A program made the position numbers and the translations under genes. Positions 1 through 5,852 of a DNA stretch of 10,388 nt are shown here, piece after piece. Each line of letters starts with the position of its first letter. Positions within the stretch are counted from its first letter, which is position 1. The DNA comes from an uncultured Arthrobacter sp. (GTDB lineage: Bacteria; Actinomycetota; Actinomycetes; Actinomycetales; Micrococcaceae): assembly GCA_937873245.1 (NCBI GenBank), contig CALMVY010000267.1, positions 1 through 10,388 on the forward strand, read 5' to 3'. The notes below the pieces were generated by a model. It did no database searches. It was given only the letters and a program-made list of their open reading frames with translations, and had not been told where the DNA came from.

Positions 1-169
1 CCCGGACAAAGCGGAAGCGCTCCCCGGGGAGCCTGGCCAGCGATTCCTCATTGCCGGCATACGTCAGCTTGTCCAGCACCGTCACATGATGGTCCGTGTT
101 TTCCAACACAAAGTGTACAAAGTTCGAACCGATGAAGCCGGCGCCGCCGGTGACAAGGAGTTTTTGCAT
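1..169 (-). CDS. rmlB: dTDP-glucose 4,6-dehydratase, N-terminal part (cut by window edge)
   Basis: RmlB converts dTDP-D-glucose to dTDP-4-keto-6-deoxy-D-glucose, the second step of dTDP-L-rhamnose synthesis in the cytoplasm. Only the first 56 codons are in the window. The protein begins MQKLLVTGGAGFIGSNFV, which is the Rossmann-fold NAD-binding motif GxxGxxG of the extended short-chain dehydrogenases. It continues with LDKLTYAGN around residues 32-40, a stretch typical of RmlB (the acidic residue after the second beta strand binds the NAD ribose). The start at 169 places the glycine motif at the usual distance from the N terminus. The gene lies 9 bp downstream of a minus-strand glycosyltransferase, so the two are probably cotranscribed. 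The rmlA partner is on the opposite strand 4.8 kb away. The family call is secure; the rest of the gene is not visible. Confidence 0.93.
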   Translation of the reverse strand, partial: MQKLLVTGGAGFIGSNFVHFVLENTDHHVTVLDKLTYAGNEESLARLPGERFRFVR

Positions 170-178
170 TAAGCCAGC

Positions 179-952
179 TTAGCGTCTCGTGCCGGCGGGG
201 CTGCCGCGACGCAGGCGCCTTCTGCCCTCCAACGCCAACCTGGCAATCATGATCCTGGCGGCAATGATCCGGCGTAGCGAACGGAATCCTGCCGGCGTTT
301 CGTTTTGGTCGTGCAGACGGCGAAGAAGCGACGGCTCGTCAAGATGGGCTATCGAACCATCGAGGTTTCCGCAAATCGCAAGCCACAAATCATGGGATTC
401 CCGGACATAGGGGGGGATCGGCGTCACCAGCGGCAGAAGGCTCCGCCTGAACGCCATGCCACAACCGTAGTAAGCGCGGTATCCGACCGCGATCCCCGCC
501 AGGTTTGCGAGTCGACGCGAGTCCATCCCGGAGCTCAAGGGCGGAATCCACGGACGGTCGACGCCGCCGAGCATTGAGAAATTCGTCGCCACCATCTTTG
601 AATCCTGAAGTGCAGCAAGCATCCGGTTCACCCTGCCCGGAATCCAGACATCGTCCTGGTCGGACAGAAAGATGTACTCCCCCGAGCTGGCTCCAATGGC
701 CTTTTCGAACGCCCGGACGTAGCCGGCGTTTTCTGCGGATTTGATGAGTCTTATCCGGGGATCGTGGAAGGCCTCAATGATCTCGGTGGTGTTGTCCGGG
801 GAGGCGTCATCCACAACAACGAGCTCGTCCGACGGGCCCAGCTCCGAGAGAATGGACGAGATCTGTTCCGCGATGAACGTTGCTCCGCGGTAGCTGGCCA
901 TACAGACGCTCACCCGGCGGGCGTGGGAAGTGGAGGCTTGGTCGCTCGTCAT
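179..952 (-). CDS. GT2 family glycosyltransferase (GT-A fold)
   Basis: This is a 257-aa soluble enzyme predicted to move a sugar from a nucleotide donor to a growing surface polysaccharide at the cytoplasmic face of the membrane. Visible GT-A features are VSVCMASYRG near residues 14-22 (first beta strand), VVVDDASPDN at 46-54 (nucleotide-binding acidic pair) and LSDQDDVW at 96-103 (the DxD-like metal site, in the DQDDxW form common in rhamnosyl- and related GT2 enzymes). No membrane segment is evident. The C terminus is arginine-rich. It is followed 9 bp later by rmlB on the same strand, which ties it to rhamnose-containing glycans. The donor and acceptor cannot be read from the sequence. The start at 952 fits a leaderless transcript, because a -10-like TAGTCT ends 6 bp before the ATG. 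Confidence 0.9.
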   Translation of the reverse strand: MTSDQASTSHARRVSVCMASYRGATFIAEQISSILSELGPSDELVVVDDASPDNTTEIIEAFHDPRIRLIKSAENAGYVRAFEKAIGASSGEYIFLSDQDDVWIPGRVNRMLAALQDSKMVATNFSMLGGVDRPWIPPLSSGMDSRRLANLAGIAVGYRAYYGCGMAFRRSLLPLVTPIPPYVRESHDLWLAICGNLDGSIAHLDEPSLLRRLHDQNETPAGFRSLRRIIAARIMIARLALEGRRRLRRGSPAGTRR

Positions 953-958
953 GGACCG

Positions 959-964
959 AGACTA
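959..964 (-). promoter_or_regulatory. Candidate -10 element for a leaderless transcript of the minus-strand glycosyltransferase
   Basis: On the minus strand the hexamer TAGTCT (TAnnnT form) ends at 959. Counting the usual 6-base gap puts the transcription start at 952, exactly the A of the ATG. No Shine-Dalgarno sequence is visible upstream of this start. Leaderless mRNAs are common in actinobacteria. No convincing -35 hexamer is seen. The assignment is inferred from spacing only. Confidence 0.4.
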
Positions 965-1063
965 GCCGATGGAGCGAGGAGCGGTGGAACTGCGGACGGG
1001 CACGGGTCAGCGCCTGGAACGGAGCGCGGCCGGCGAAACAGCGGCCAGCCGCCGGGCGGTTGA

Positions 1064-1069
1064 TATAGT
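1064..1069 (+). promoter_or_regulatory. Candidate -10 element for the plus-strand glycosyltransferase operon
   Basis: The hexamer TATAGT lies at 1064-1069. The predicted transcription start is about 1076, two to three bases before the ATG at 1079. This would give an essentially leaderless mRNA and supports choosing ATG 1079 over the in-frame TTG at 1070, which would lie upstream of the transcript start. No clear -35 element or ribosome-binding site is present. Confidence 0.42.
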
Positions 1070-1078
1070 TTGGAAGAT

Positions 1079-1831
1079 ATGCGCAATTTCGATAAGAACC
1101 GGATCTTGGTCATCATGCCCGCATGGAACGAGGCGGATTGCGTGGGTGCGACGGTGTCCGAAGTCCTCAGCCTTGATGAACCTTACGACGTGCTGGTGGT
1201 CAACGATGGGTCAACGGACGCGACGTCCACGATCGCTTCCCATGCCGGTGCCACGGTATTGAACCTTCCGTTCAACCTTGGGGTCGGGGGTGCCATGCGT
1301 GCTGGATTCAAATACGCCCAGCGGCTGGGGTACAAAACCGTTATCCAAGTGGATGCGGACGGGCAGCACGACCCGCGAAACATCCGGGAAGTCCTCAACG
1401 GTCTAAACGACGCCGACATATCGATCGGGGCCCGCTTTGCCAACCGCGGCGACTATACGGTCAGAGGTCCCCGGAAATGGGCCATGAAGTTCCTCGCGGC
1501 GGTCCTTTCCGGACTCGCCAAGACGCCGCTAACGGACGTCACGTCAGGGTTTCGGGCCGGCAATGAGCGGGCAATTGCCCAGTATTTGGATCACTACCCG
1601 GCCGAATATCTCGGTGACACCATAGATTCCCTCGTCGTAGCTATTCGTTCTGGCCTGACTGTCACGCAGGTACCCGTGGAAATGCGCCCCCGCCAGGGCG
1701 GGACACCCAGCCATCACCCGTTCAAGGCCGCGGTCTACCTGGGACGGTCTTTTTTTGCGCTCGCTTTCGCCCTGACCCGCCGCCGGTCACGCGTGGCGCT
1801 TCCACTACCGTCTACGGCAGGAATGAAATGA
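1079..1831 (+). CDS. GtrB/Dpm1-like GT2 glycosyltransferase (probable polyprenyl-phosphate sugar transferase)
   Basis: This 250-aa protein resembles the dolichol-phosphate-mannose synthase/GtrB group, which attaches a sugar to a polyprenyl phosphate carrier at the inner membrane face. Motifs, numbered from ATG 1079, are IMPAWNE at 12-18, VVNDGSTD at 40-47, NLPFNLGVGGAMRAGF at 62-77, and VDADGQHDP at 91-99, the metal-binding DADGQH signature of this group. TDVTSGFRAGN follows later in the protein. There is no long C-terminal membrane domain, so membrane attachment may come from a partner. The next gene is a DUF2304 membrane protein whose ATG overlaps this stop by 4 bp (ATGA at 1828-1831), indicating translational coupling. 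An in-frame TTG at 1070 would add three residues; ATG 1079 is preferred because a TATAGT -10 sits at 1064-1069. The sugar is not determinable. Confidence 0.9.
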   Translation: MRNFDKNRILVIMPAWNEADCVGATVSEVLSLDEPYDVLVVNDGSTDATSTIASHAGATVLNLPFNLGVGGAMRAGFKYAQRLGYKTVIQVDADGQHDPRNIREVLNGLNDADISIGARFANRGDYTVRGPRKWAMKFLAAVLSGLAKTPLTDVTSGFRAGNERAIAQYLDHYPAEYLGDTIDSLVVAIRSGLTVTQVPVEMRPRQGGTPSHHPFKAAVYLGRSFFALAFALTRRRSRVALPLPSTAGMK

Positions 1832-2220
1832 TGCCCAACCTAGCGGCCTTCCTCCTGGCGCTCGCCATCGTGGGACTTGTCGCCGAGATGCTCCGGCGGA
1901 AGAAGCTCCGCGAGAAATACGCTATCTGGTGGCTCGTGGTCGGCTTAGCGACCTTGGTCCTTGCAGCCTTTCCGGAGTTGCTCGTAACAGTGGCCCAGAT
2001 TGTCGGCGTGCAACTCCCCTCCAACCTGTTGTTCATCCTCAGCATCCTGATGCTGCTCGGAGTCTGCCTCCATCTCTCTTGGGAGATCTCGGTCGTGGAA
2101 GAGGAAACACGGGTGTTGGCAGAGGAAGTTGCTATTCTACGGACACAGGTCGAACGGATTTCCAAAACGGTCGGAGTCGGGCAAGACAGCGACATCCCCC
2201 ACCCGGAGTGTCCGAACTAG
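1828..2220 (+). CDS. DUF2304 family small membrane protein
   Basis: This 130-aa protein has three hydrophobic segments at about residues 4-20, 33-56 and 65-84. A charged, heptad-like helix follows at about 88-113 (EEETRVLAEEVAILRTQVER), which could be a cytoplasmic coiled coil. The basic, aromatic stretch RRKKLREKYAIWWLVVG between the first two membrane segments is the recognisable DUF2304 signature. Members of this family commonly sit beside GtrB/Dpm1-like GT2 genes, as here, where the start overlaps the upstream stop by 4 bp. The family's biochemical role is not established. A reasonable inference is that it anchors the GT2 enzyme or helps handle the lipid-linked sugar, as GtrA proteins are thought to do. 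A second ATG directly follows the first (1831), so the start could be one codon later. Confidence 0.85.
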   Translation: MMPNLAAFLLALAIVGLVAEMLRRKKLREKYAIWWLVVGLATLVLAAFPELLVTVAQIVGVQLPSNLLFILSILMLLGVCLHLSWEISVVEEETRVLAEEVAILRTQVERISKTVGVGQDSDIPHPECPN

Positions 2221-2221
2221 C

Positions 2222-3115
2222 ATGGCAACTTCCCTCGATATCTTCGTGCCCTACTGGGGCGACCCCGACTACATGAAGCTGACCGTCAACAGTGTCTTGG
2301 CCCAGTCTGATCCCCGCTGGTTCCTCACCGTCATCGACGACGCCTATCCGGACCCGACCGTTGAAAACTACGTCTTGGGCCTTGCCGATTCCCGCATCAA
2401 CTACGTGAAGAAAGCGTCCAACCAAGGCATAACTGCGAACTTCCGGACGTCTGTCCAGCTCGCCACCCAGGACCTCCTGGCCGTGGTCGGATGTGATGAC
2501 ATATTGCTGCCAAATTATGTCGCCACGATGTTGGCCGCCCACGCAGACTACCCGGAAGCCGACATCATCCAGCCCGGCGTCCAGGTAATCGACGCTGACG
2601 GCGCGCTGGCCAGGACTGCGGTCGATACGGTGAAGCAAAAACTCCTCCGGCCCCGGTCCTCCCTGCCGCTGCTGTTGTCCGGCGAACCGCTTGCTGTCAG
2701 CTTGTTGCATGGGGACTGGCTCTATTGGCCCTCGCTGGCTTTCAAGACGGCGTCCATAAGGGCCGTAGATTTCCGCGACGAGTTCCCCATCATCCAGGAC
2801 CTGGCCTTGATCATTGACATGATTCTGGAAGGTCGCTCCCTGTTGGTGGTTCCGACGAAAAGTTTCTCGTACCGCCGGCATGCCAAAAGCGCCTCGTCAG
2901 CGCTTATCACCGGGGGCACAAGATTCTCCGGCGAGCGCGAGTACTTTGCCCTGGCCGCAGAGTTGAGCCGCGCCCGGGGATGGCGCAGGGCGGAAAACGC
3001 CGCACGGCTGCGGCTCACCTCCCGCGCCCACGCGCTGAGTCTGTTGCCGGCGCTCGTCATGGGACGAAATACCAGGGGTCTCCGTCAGATGATCCGCCAC
3101 GGTCTGGGGGCTTGA
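2222..3115 (+). CDS. GT2 family glycosyltransferase
   Basis: This 297-aa protein has a GT-A fold: LDIFVPYWGDP at 5-15, VIDDAYPDP at 37-45 (nucleotide-binding acidic pair), NQGITANF at 67-74, and VVGCDDILLPNYV at 88-100, which contains the DD metal site. FPIIQDLALIIDM at 188-200 supplies the likely catalytic acidic region (QD at 192-193), and YRRH at 217-220 matches a late conserved basic/His motif of such enzymes. The reading frame stays open upstream to 2129, but that part overlaps the DUF2304 gene and does not look like glycosyltransferase. ATG 2222 begins the fold directly and lies 1 bp after the DUF2304 stop. GGAG at 2205-2208 is a rather distant ribosome-binding site, so coupling to the upstream gene is likely. 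The sugar is unknown; context suggests O-antigen-like or capsule-like glycan assembly. Confidence 0.88.
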   Translation: MATSLDIFVPYWGDPDYMKLTVNSVLAQSDPRWFLTVIDDAYPDPTVENYVLGLADSRINYVKKASNQGITANFRTSVQLATQDLLAVVGCDDILLPNYVATMLAAHADYPEADIIQPGVQVIDADGALARTAVDTVKQKLLRPRSSLPLLLSGEPLAVSLLHGDWLYWPSLAFKTASIRAVDFRDEFPIIQDLALIIDMILEGRSLLVVPTKSFSYRRHAKSASSALITGGTRFSGEREYFALAAELSRARGWRRAENAARLRLTSRAHALSLLPALVMGRNTRGLRQMIRHGLGA

Positions 3116-4029
3116 TGGCCAGCGGGCGGACCCCCACGACAGTAGCTATCGTCAGCACCTTCCACCCCGAGAACGTGCTAGTTAAGAACTGCACGGCGCT
3201 CATGGGCCAGTGCGACGGTGTGATTGTCGTAGATGACGGCAGCAGCGCTCCCGACGAGGACGTGTTCACCGCCGTGGAACGCCTCGGGTGCACTGTTCTG
3301 CGTCTGAGAACAAACGCGGGTATCGCTGCTGCTTTGAACCGGGGCATTGAGCTCGCGCAGCGAAGCTATCCCCACCTCAAGTACATCCTCACAATGGACC
3401 AGGACTCACTCGTGGAGCCCGGCTTCGTGCGCAGACTCGTGGACGCGGCCTCGTCCGCCGACGCGCTCGGGATGAAAGTGGGCATGATCGCCCCGGGCAC
3501 GGTGAGTGGCCTACCGAGCCGGGCACGGCGCACGCAGTCGGCCGTGGTAATCGGGGACGAGCCAGTGCAGTCCGGACTGCTCATCCCGGTTTCCTGCCTT
3601 GACGAAATCGGGCCCTTCAACGAGGAGCTGTTCATCGATGGCGTGGACAGTGAATTCTATCTACGCGCCAAGGCCAAGGGCCTCCAATCGATCATCGCTC
3701 CGCTGGCCTCGCTGACACATTCGCTTGGTAGCATGGTGCCGGCCCGGCTGGGCCCCTGGGCCATCCGCTGGCGCGGCGAGCCGCTTCTCATTCGGATCGC
3801 CGCGAGCTGGCGCTACTACTTCATCGTCCGAAACCGACTGGTGCTGTGCCGGAGATTCGCTGTGGCAGAGCCTAAATGGGTGATTCGCGGATTTCTAGGC
3901 GACGTCCGGCACATCCTCCTGGTTACGCTGCTTGCGCCCGGTCGACAGGAACGTCTGGAGGCAGCCGCCAGAGGCTTCTGCGACGGCGTACGCGGCCGGA
4001 CCGGACCGATGCCCGCTAAAAACATCTAG
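3115..4029 (+). CDS. GT2 rhamnosyltransferase-like glycosyltransferase
   Basis: This 304-aa protein resembles bacterial dTDP-rhamnosyltransferases of GT2 (the RfbF/WbbL-like group). Features are VAIVSTFHPE at 10-19, VIVVDDGSS at 36-44, LRTNAGIAAALNRGIELA at 64-81, LTMDQDS at 92-98 (metal site), and FIDGVDSEFYLRAKAKG at 173-189, whose D-x-E-F-x-x-R core is characteristic of this group, followed by THS at 201-203. It would transfer L-rhamnose from dTDP-rhamnose to a lipid-linked glycan in the cytoplasm, matching the rmlA and rmlB genes in this window. The frame is open further upstream, but ATG 3115 overlaps the previous stop by 1 bp (TGATG) and has GGGGG at 3106-3110 as a ribosome-binding site. 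It is the last gene before the IS110 remnant, whose transposase stop is only 22 bp away on the other strand. Confidence 0.87.
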   Translation: MASGRTPTTVAIVSTFHPENVLVKNCTALMGQCDGVIVVDDGSSAPDEDVFTAVERLGCTVLRLRTNAGIAAALNRGIELAQRSYPHLKYILTMDQDSLVEPGFVRRLVDAASSADALGMKVGMIAPGTVSGLPSRARRTQSAVVIGDEPVQSGLLIPVSCLDEIGPFNEELFIDGVDSEFYLRAKAKGLQSIIAPLASLTHSLGSMVPARLGPWAIRWRGEPLLIRIAASWRYYFIVRNRLVLCRRFAVAEPKWVIRGFLGDVRHILLVTLLAPGRQERLEAAARGFCDGVRGRTGPMPAKNI

Positions 4030-4051
4030 TATGCCCATCCCGACGATCCTT

Positions 4052-4595
4052 CTATGGTTGGCAAGCGTGGCAGGGGCCCGGGTTTGCGGCGTTGACCATT
4101 CGGTAGATCCGTCGGGCGAGATAGCGTTTCATGCACCGGCGGATCTCCTTTTTGGTTCGCCCTTGGGCTTGGCGTTTCCGAGCGTATCCGATGGTTTCGG
4201 CATCGAAGATCATCCTGCTTTGAGCGATTAGGTGAAGGGCTTTGTTCAGGGTTCTGTCACCGCCGCGGTTGAGTCTGTGCCGGTCGGTGTTCCCTGACGA
4301 AGCCGGGATGGGGCTGGCGCCGGCCAGGGAGGCGAATGCGGCCTCGGAATGGGCGCGTCCGTGGTGGGACCAAATGGTCAGGCAGATGGCTGCGGTGACG
4401 GGACCGATGCCGGTTTCCTGCAACAGTGCGGCGCGCGACTCAGGCGACGGACCGGTTGATTCCGGCCCCGGTGGTGGGAAAGGACCGGGTAGCGATCAGC
4501 TCACCAGTGCCGGCGGAGATGATGGCGTAGACATGGTTTTTGGCGTGCGTGTCGACGCCGACGACAAATGGGCGGGAATGCGCAACGATAGTCAT
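4052..4595 (-). pseudogene. IS110-family transposase with a large internal deletion
   Basis: IS110 transposases are DEDD recombinases of roughly 340-400 aa with an N-terminal RuvC-like domain and a C-terminal Transposase_20 domain. Here the first 51 codons (ATG at 4595) encode MTIVAHSRPFVVGVDTHAKN and onward, including the first catalytic Asp in GVDTHAKNH, and stop at TGA 4440-4442. The C-terminal part then continues in another frame, starting at about 4440 with ESRAALLQETGIGPVTAA and going on to LAGASPIPASSGNTDRHRLN (the serine-containing region) and RTKKEIRRCMKRYLARRIYR, stopping at 4052. I estimate about 200 middle residues are missing, with a frame change at the junction, so the protein cannot be functional. 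The two ends look well preserved, suggesting a single recent deletion. It lies between the rhamnosyltransferase gene and rmlA, splitting what was probably one cluster. Confidence 0.85.
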
Positions 4596-4936
4596 GGCGG
4601 TTCTGGCATGCTCCTCTATTAGCGGATGTGGTCAGGGCCGTAAACGGCCGGTACCAGTCCGGGTAGGGGTCACGTCGGAACAACACTGTGACGAGCCACG
4701 CCCCAATGGGGCGGACAACCTTCTGATCAAGTTACCGAGGTGGGCCGGGCGGTACCGGCCGCCCCGCCCCGCGGATGGACAGATCCCACTCAAAGACACC
4801 CTTGCAGGGCCAGTCACTTACTGAGTCACACCCAAGGGGCAGGACGACCAATACACACTCTGCCAGCCAGTTCGAGACCAGCCACCACAATCCTCACAGT
4901 TTTGGCCCTACGGTCAGTGTGGGGAATGATTGACCC
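4596..4936. other. Non-coding region between IS110 remnant and rmlA
   Basis: No convincing gene is present in these 341 bases. The part next to the transposase (about 4596-4800) is probably the IS110 end, the place where this family carries its non-coding RNA. It holds several GC-rich hairpins, listed separately. The rest (about 4800-4936) should carry the rmlA promoter. I see no strong -35/-10 pair. GGGGA at 4921-4925, about 11 bases before the rmlA ATG, is a usable though slightly distant ribosome-binding site. The exact boundary of the IS is not visible. Confidence 0.6.
4636..4764 (-). ncRNA. Possible relic of an IS110 bridge RNA (structured segment)
   Basis: Three pairings are visible. 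An 11-bp inverted repeat (4645-4655 CGGCCGGTACC with 4751-4761 GGTACCGGCCG) would close a large loop. Inside it is a 6-bp hairpin (4699-4704 with 4708-4713, three-base loop). Local hairpins also exist at 4636-4640/4645-4649 and 4747-4752/4759-4764, and these compete with the long stem. IS110 elements are known to encode a bridge RNA in the non-coding end upstream of the transposase, and this segment sits 40-170 bp upstream of the transposase ATG in that orientation. The link is inferred from position and pairing only; no guide loops were matched to targets. Confidence 0.3.
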
Positions 4937-5800
4937 ATGCGTGGAATAATCTTGGCTGGCGGAACTGGGTCGCGTCTTCACCCTATTACCCTTGGCATCA
5001 GCAAGCAGCTCGTCCCGGTCTATGACAAGCCGATGATCTATTATCCGCTGTCCACCCTGATCTTGGCTGGTATTCGTGACATCCTCATAATCACGACCCC
5101 TCACGACGGCGAACAGTTCCGGCGGTTGCTCGGTGACGGATCGCAATTCGGCATCAACCTCAGCTACGTCGAGCAGTCTTCCCCTGACGGCCTGGCACAG
5201 GCCTTCATCCTGGGTGCAGAACACATCGGTGATGAGACTGTCGCCCTCGTGCTGGGGGACAACATCTTCTACGGGCAGGGCATGGGCACACAGCTGCGCC
5301 GCCACGCGGACATCAAAGGCGGTGCCGTGTTCGGCTACTGGGTCAAGGATCCGAAGGCCTATGGAGTTGTGGAGTTCGACGACGACGGCAGGGCACTGTC
5401 GCTCGAAGAAAAACCGGAGAAGCCACGCAGTCACTATGCAGTTCCCGGGCTGTATTTCTACGACAACGACGTTATCGATATCGCCCGCAAGCTCAAGCCG
5501 TCGGAACGCGGCGAGCTTGAAATCACGGATATCAACCGCACCTATCTGCAGCGCGGCGACCTTCAGGTAGAGATCCTACCGCGCGGCACAGCCTGGCTGG
5601 ACACTGGAACGGTCGGCGATCTGAATGATGCCTCGAACTTCGTCCGCACTATTGAGAACAGACAGGGGCTAAAAATCGGGGCGCCGGAGGAGATCGCCTG
5701 GCGTCAAGGCTTCCTGAGCGATGCGGAACTCCGCGAACGTGCAGAACCGCTGGTCAAGAGCGGCTACGGCAGCTACCTACTGGGACTCCTGGAGGAGTAA
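4937..5800 (+). CDS. rmlA: Glucose-1-phosphate thymidylyltransferase
   Basis: RmlA joins glucose-1-phosphate and dTTP to make dTDP-glucose, the first step to dTDP-L-rhamnose; it is a cytoplasmic homotetramer usually inhibited by dTDP-rhamnose. The 287-aa length is normal for the short RmlA form. Motifs are LAGGTGSRLHPIT at 6-18 (nucleotide-binding signature, with Arg13 catalytic), KQLVPVYDKPMIYYPLS at 23-39, QSSPDGLAQAF at 80-90, LGDNIFYG at 106-113 (metal-binding Asp), VEFDDDGRALSLEEKP at 145-160, ELEITDIN at 193-200 and WLDTGT at 220-225. All key positions are present, so the enzyme should be active. It is 52 bp upstream of a DUF6541 membrane protein on the same strand. It is separated from the glycosyltransferase operon by the IS110 remnant, so it probably has its own promoter in 4800-4936. 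Confidence 0.97.
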   Translation: MRGIILAGGTGSRLHPITLGISKQLVPVYDKPMIYYPLSTLILAGIRDILIITTPHDGEQFRRLLGDGSQFGINLSYVEQSSPDGLAQAFILGAEHIGDETVALVLGDNIFYGQGMGTQLRRHADIKGGAVFGYWVKDPKAYGVVEFDDDGRALSLEEKPEKPRSHYAVPGLYFYDNDVIDIARKLKPSERGELEITDINRTYLQRGDLQVEILPRGTAWLDTGTVGDLNDASNFVRTIENRQGLKIGAPEEIAWRQGFLSDAELRERAEPLVKSGYGSYLLGLLEE

Positions 5801-5852
5801 GCCGCCCCGCCGCCCAGCGGAGCACCGCCGTCGTTTCTCGAGTGGAGTCTGA

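Noticed and set aside
2129..2221. An upstream extension of the third glycosyltransferase.
   Set aside because: It lies in the DUF2304 coding sequence and its translation does not resemble a GT2 N terminus; ATG 2222 begins the fold directly.
2980..3114. An upstream extension of the rhamnosyltransferase.
   Set aside because: It overlaps the preceding gene out of frame; ATG 3115 has a ribosome-binding site and the usual 1-bp overlap.
4826..5434. A 202-codon open frame on the minus strand opposite rmlA.
   Set aside because: It is antisense to well-supported RmlA motifs and has no recognisable domain; long antisense frames are common in GC-rich genes.
5801..5852. Possible terminator between rmlA and the DUF6541 gene.
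   Set aside because: The GC-rich stretch forms no clear stem followed by T residues, so the two genes are more likely cotranscribed.
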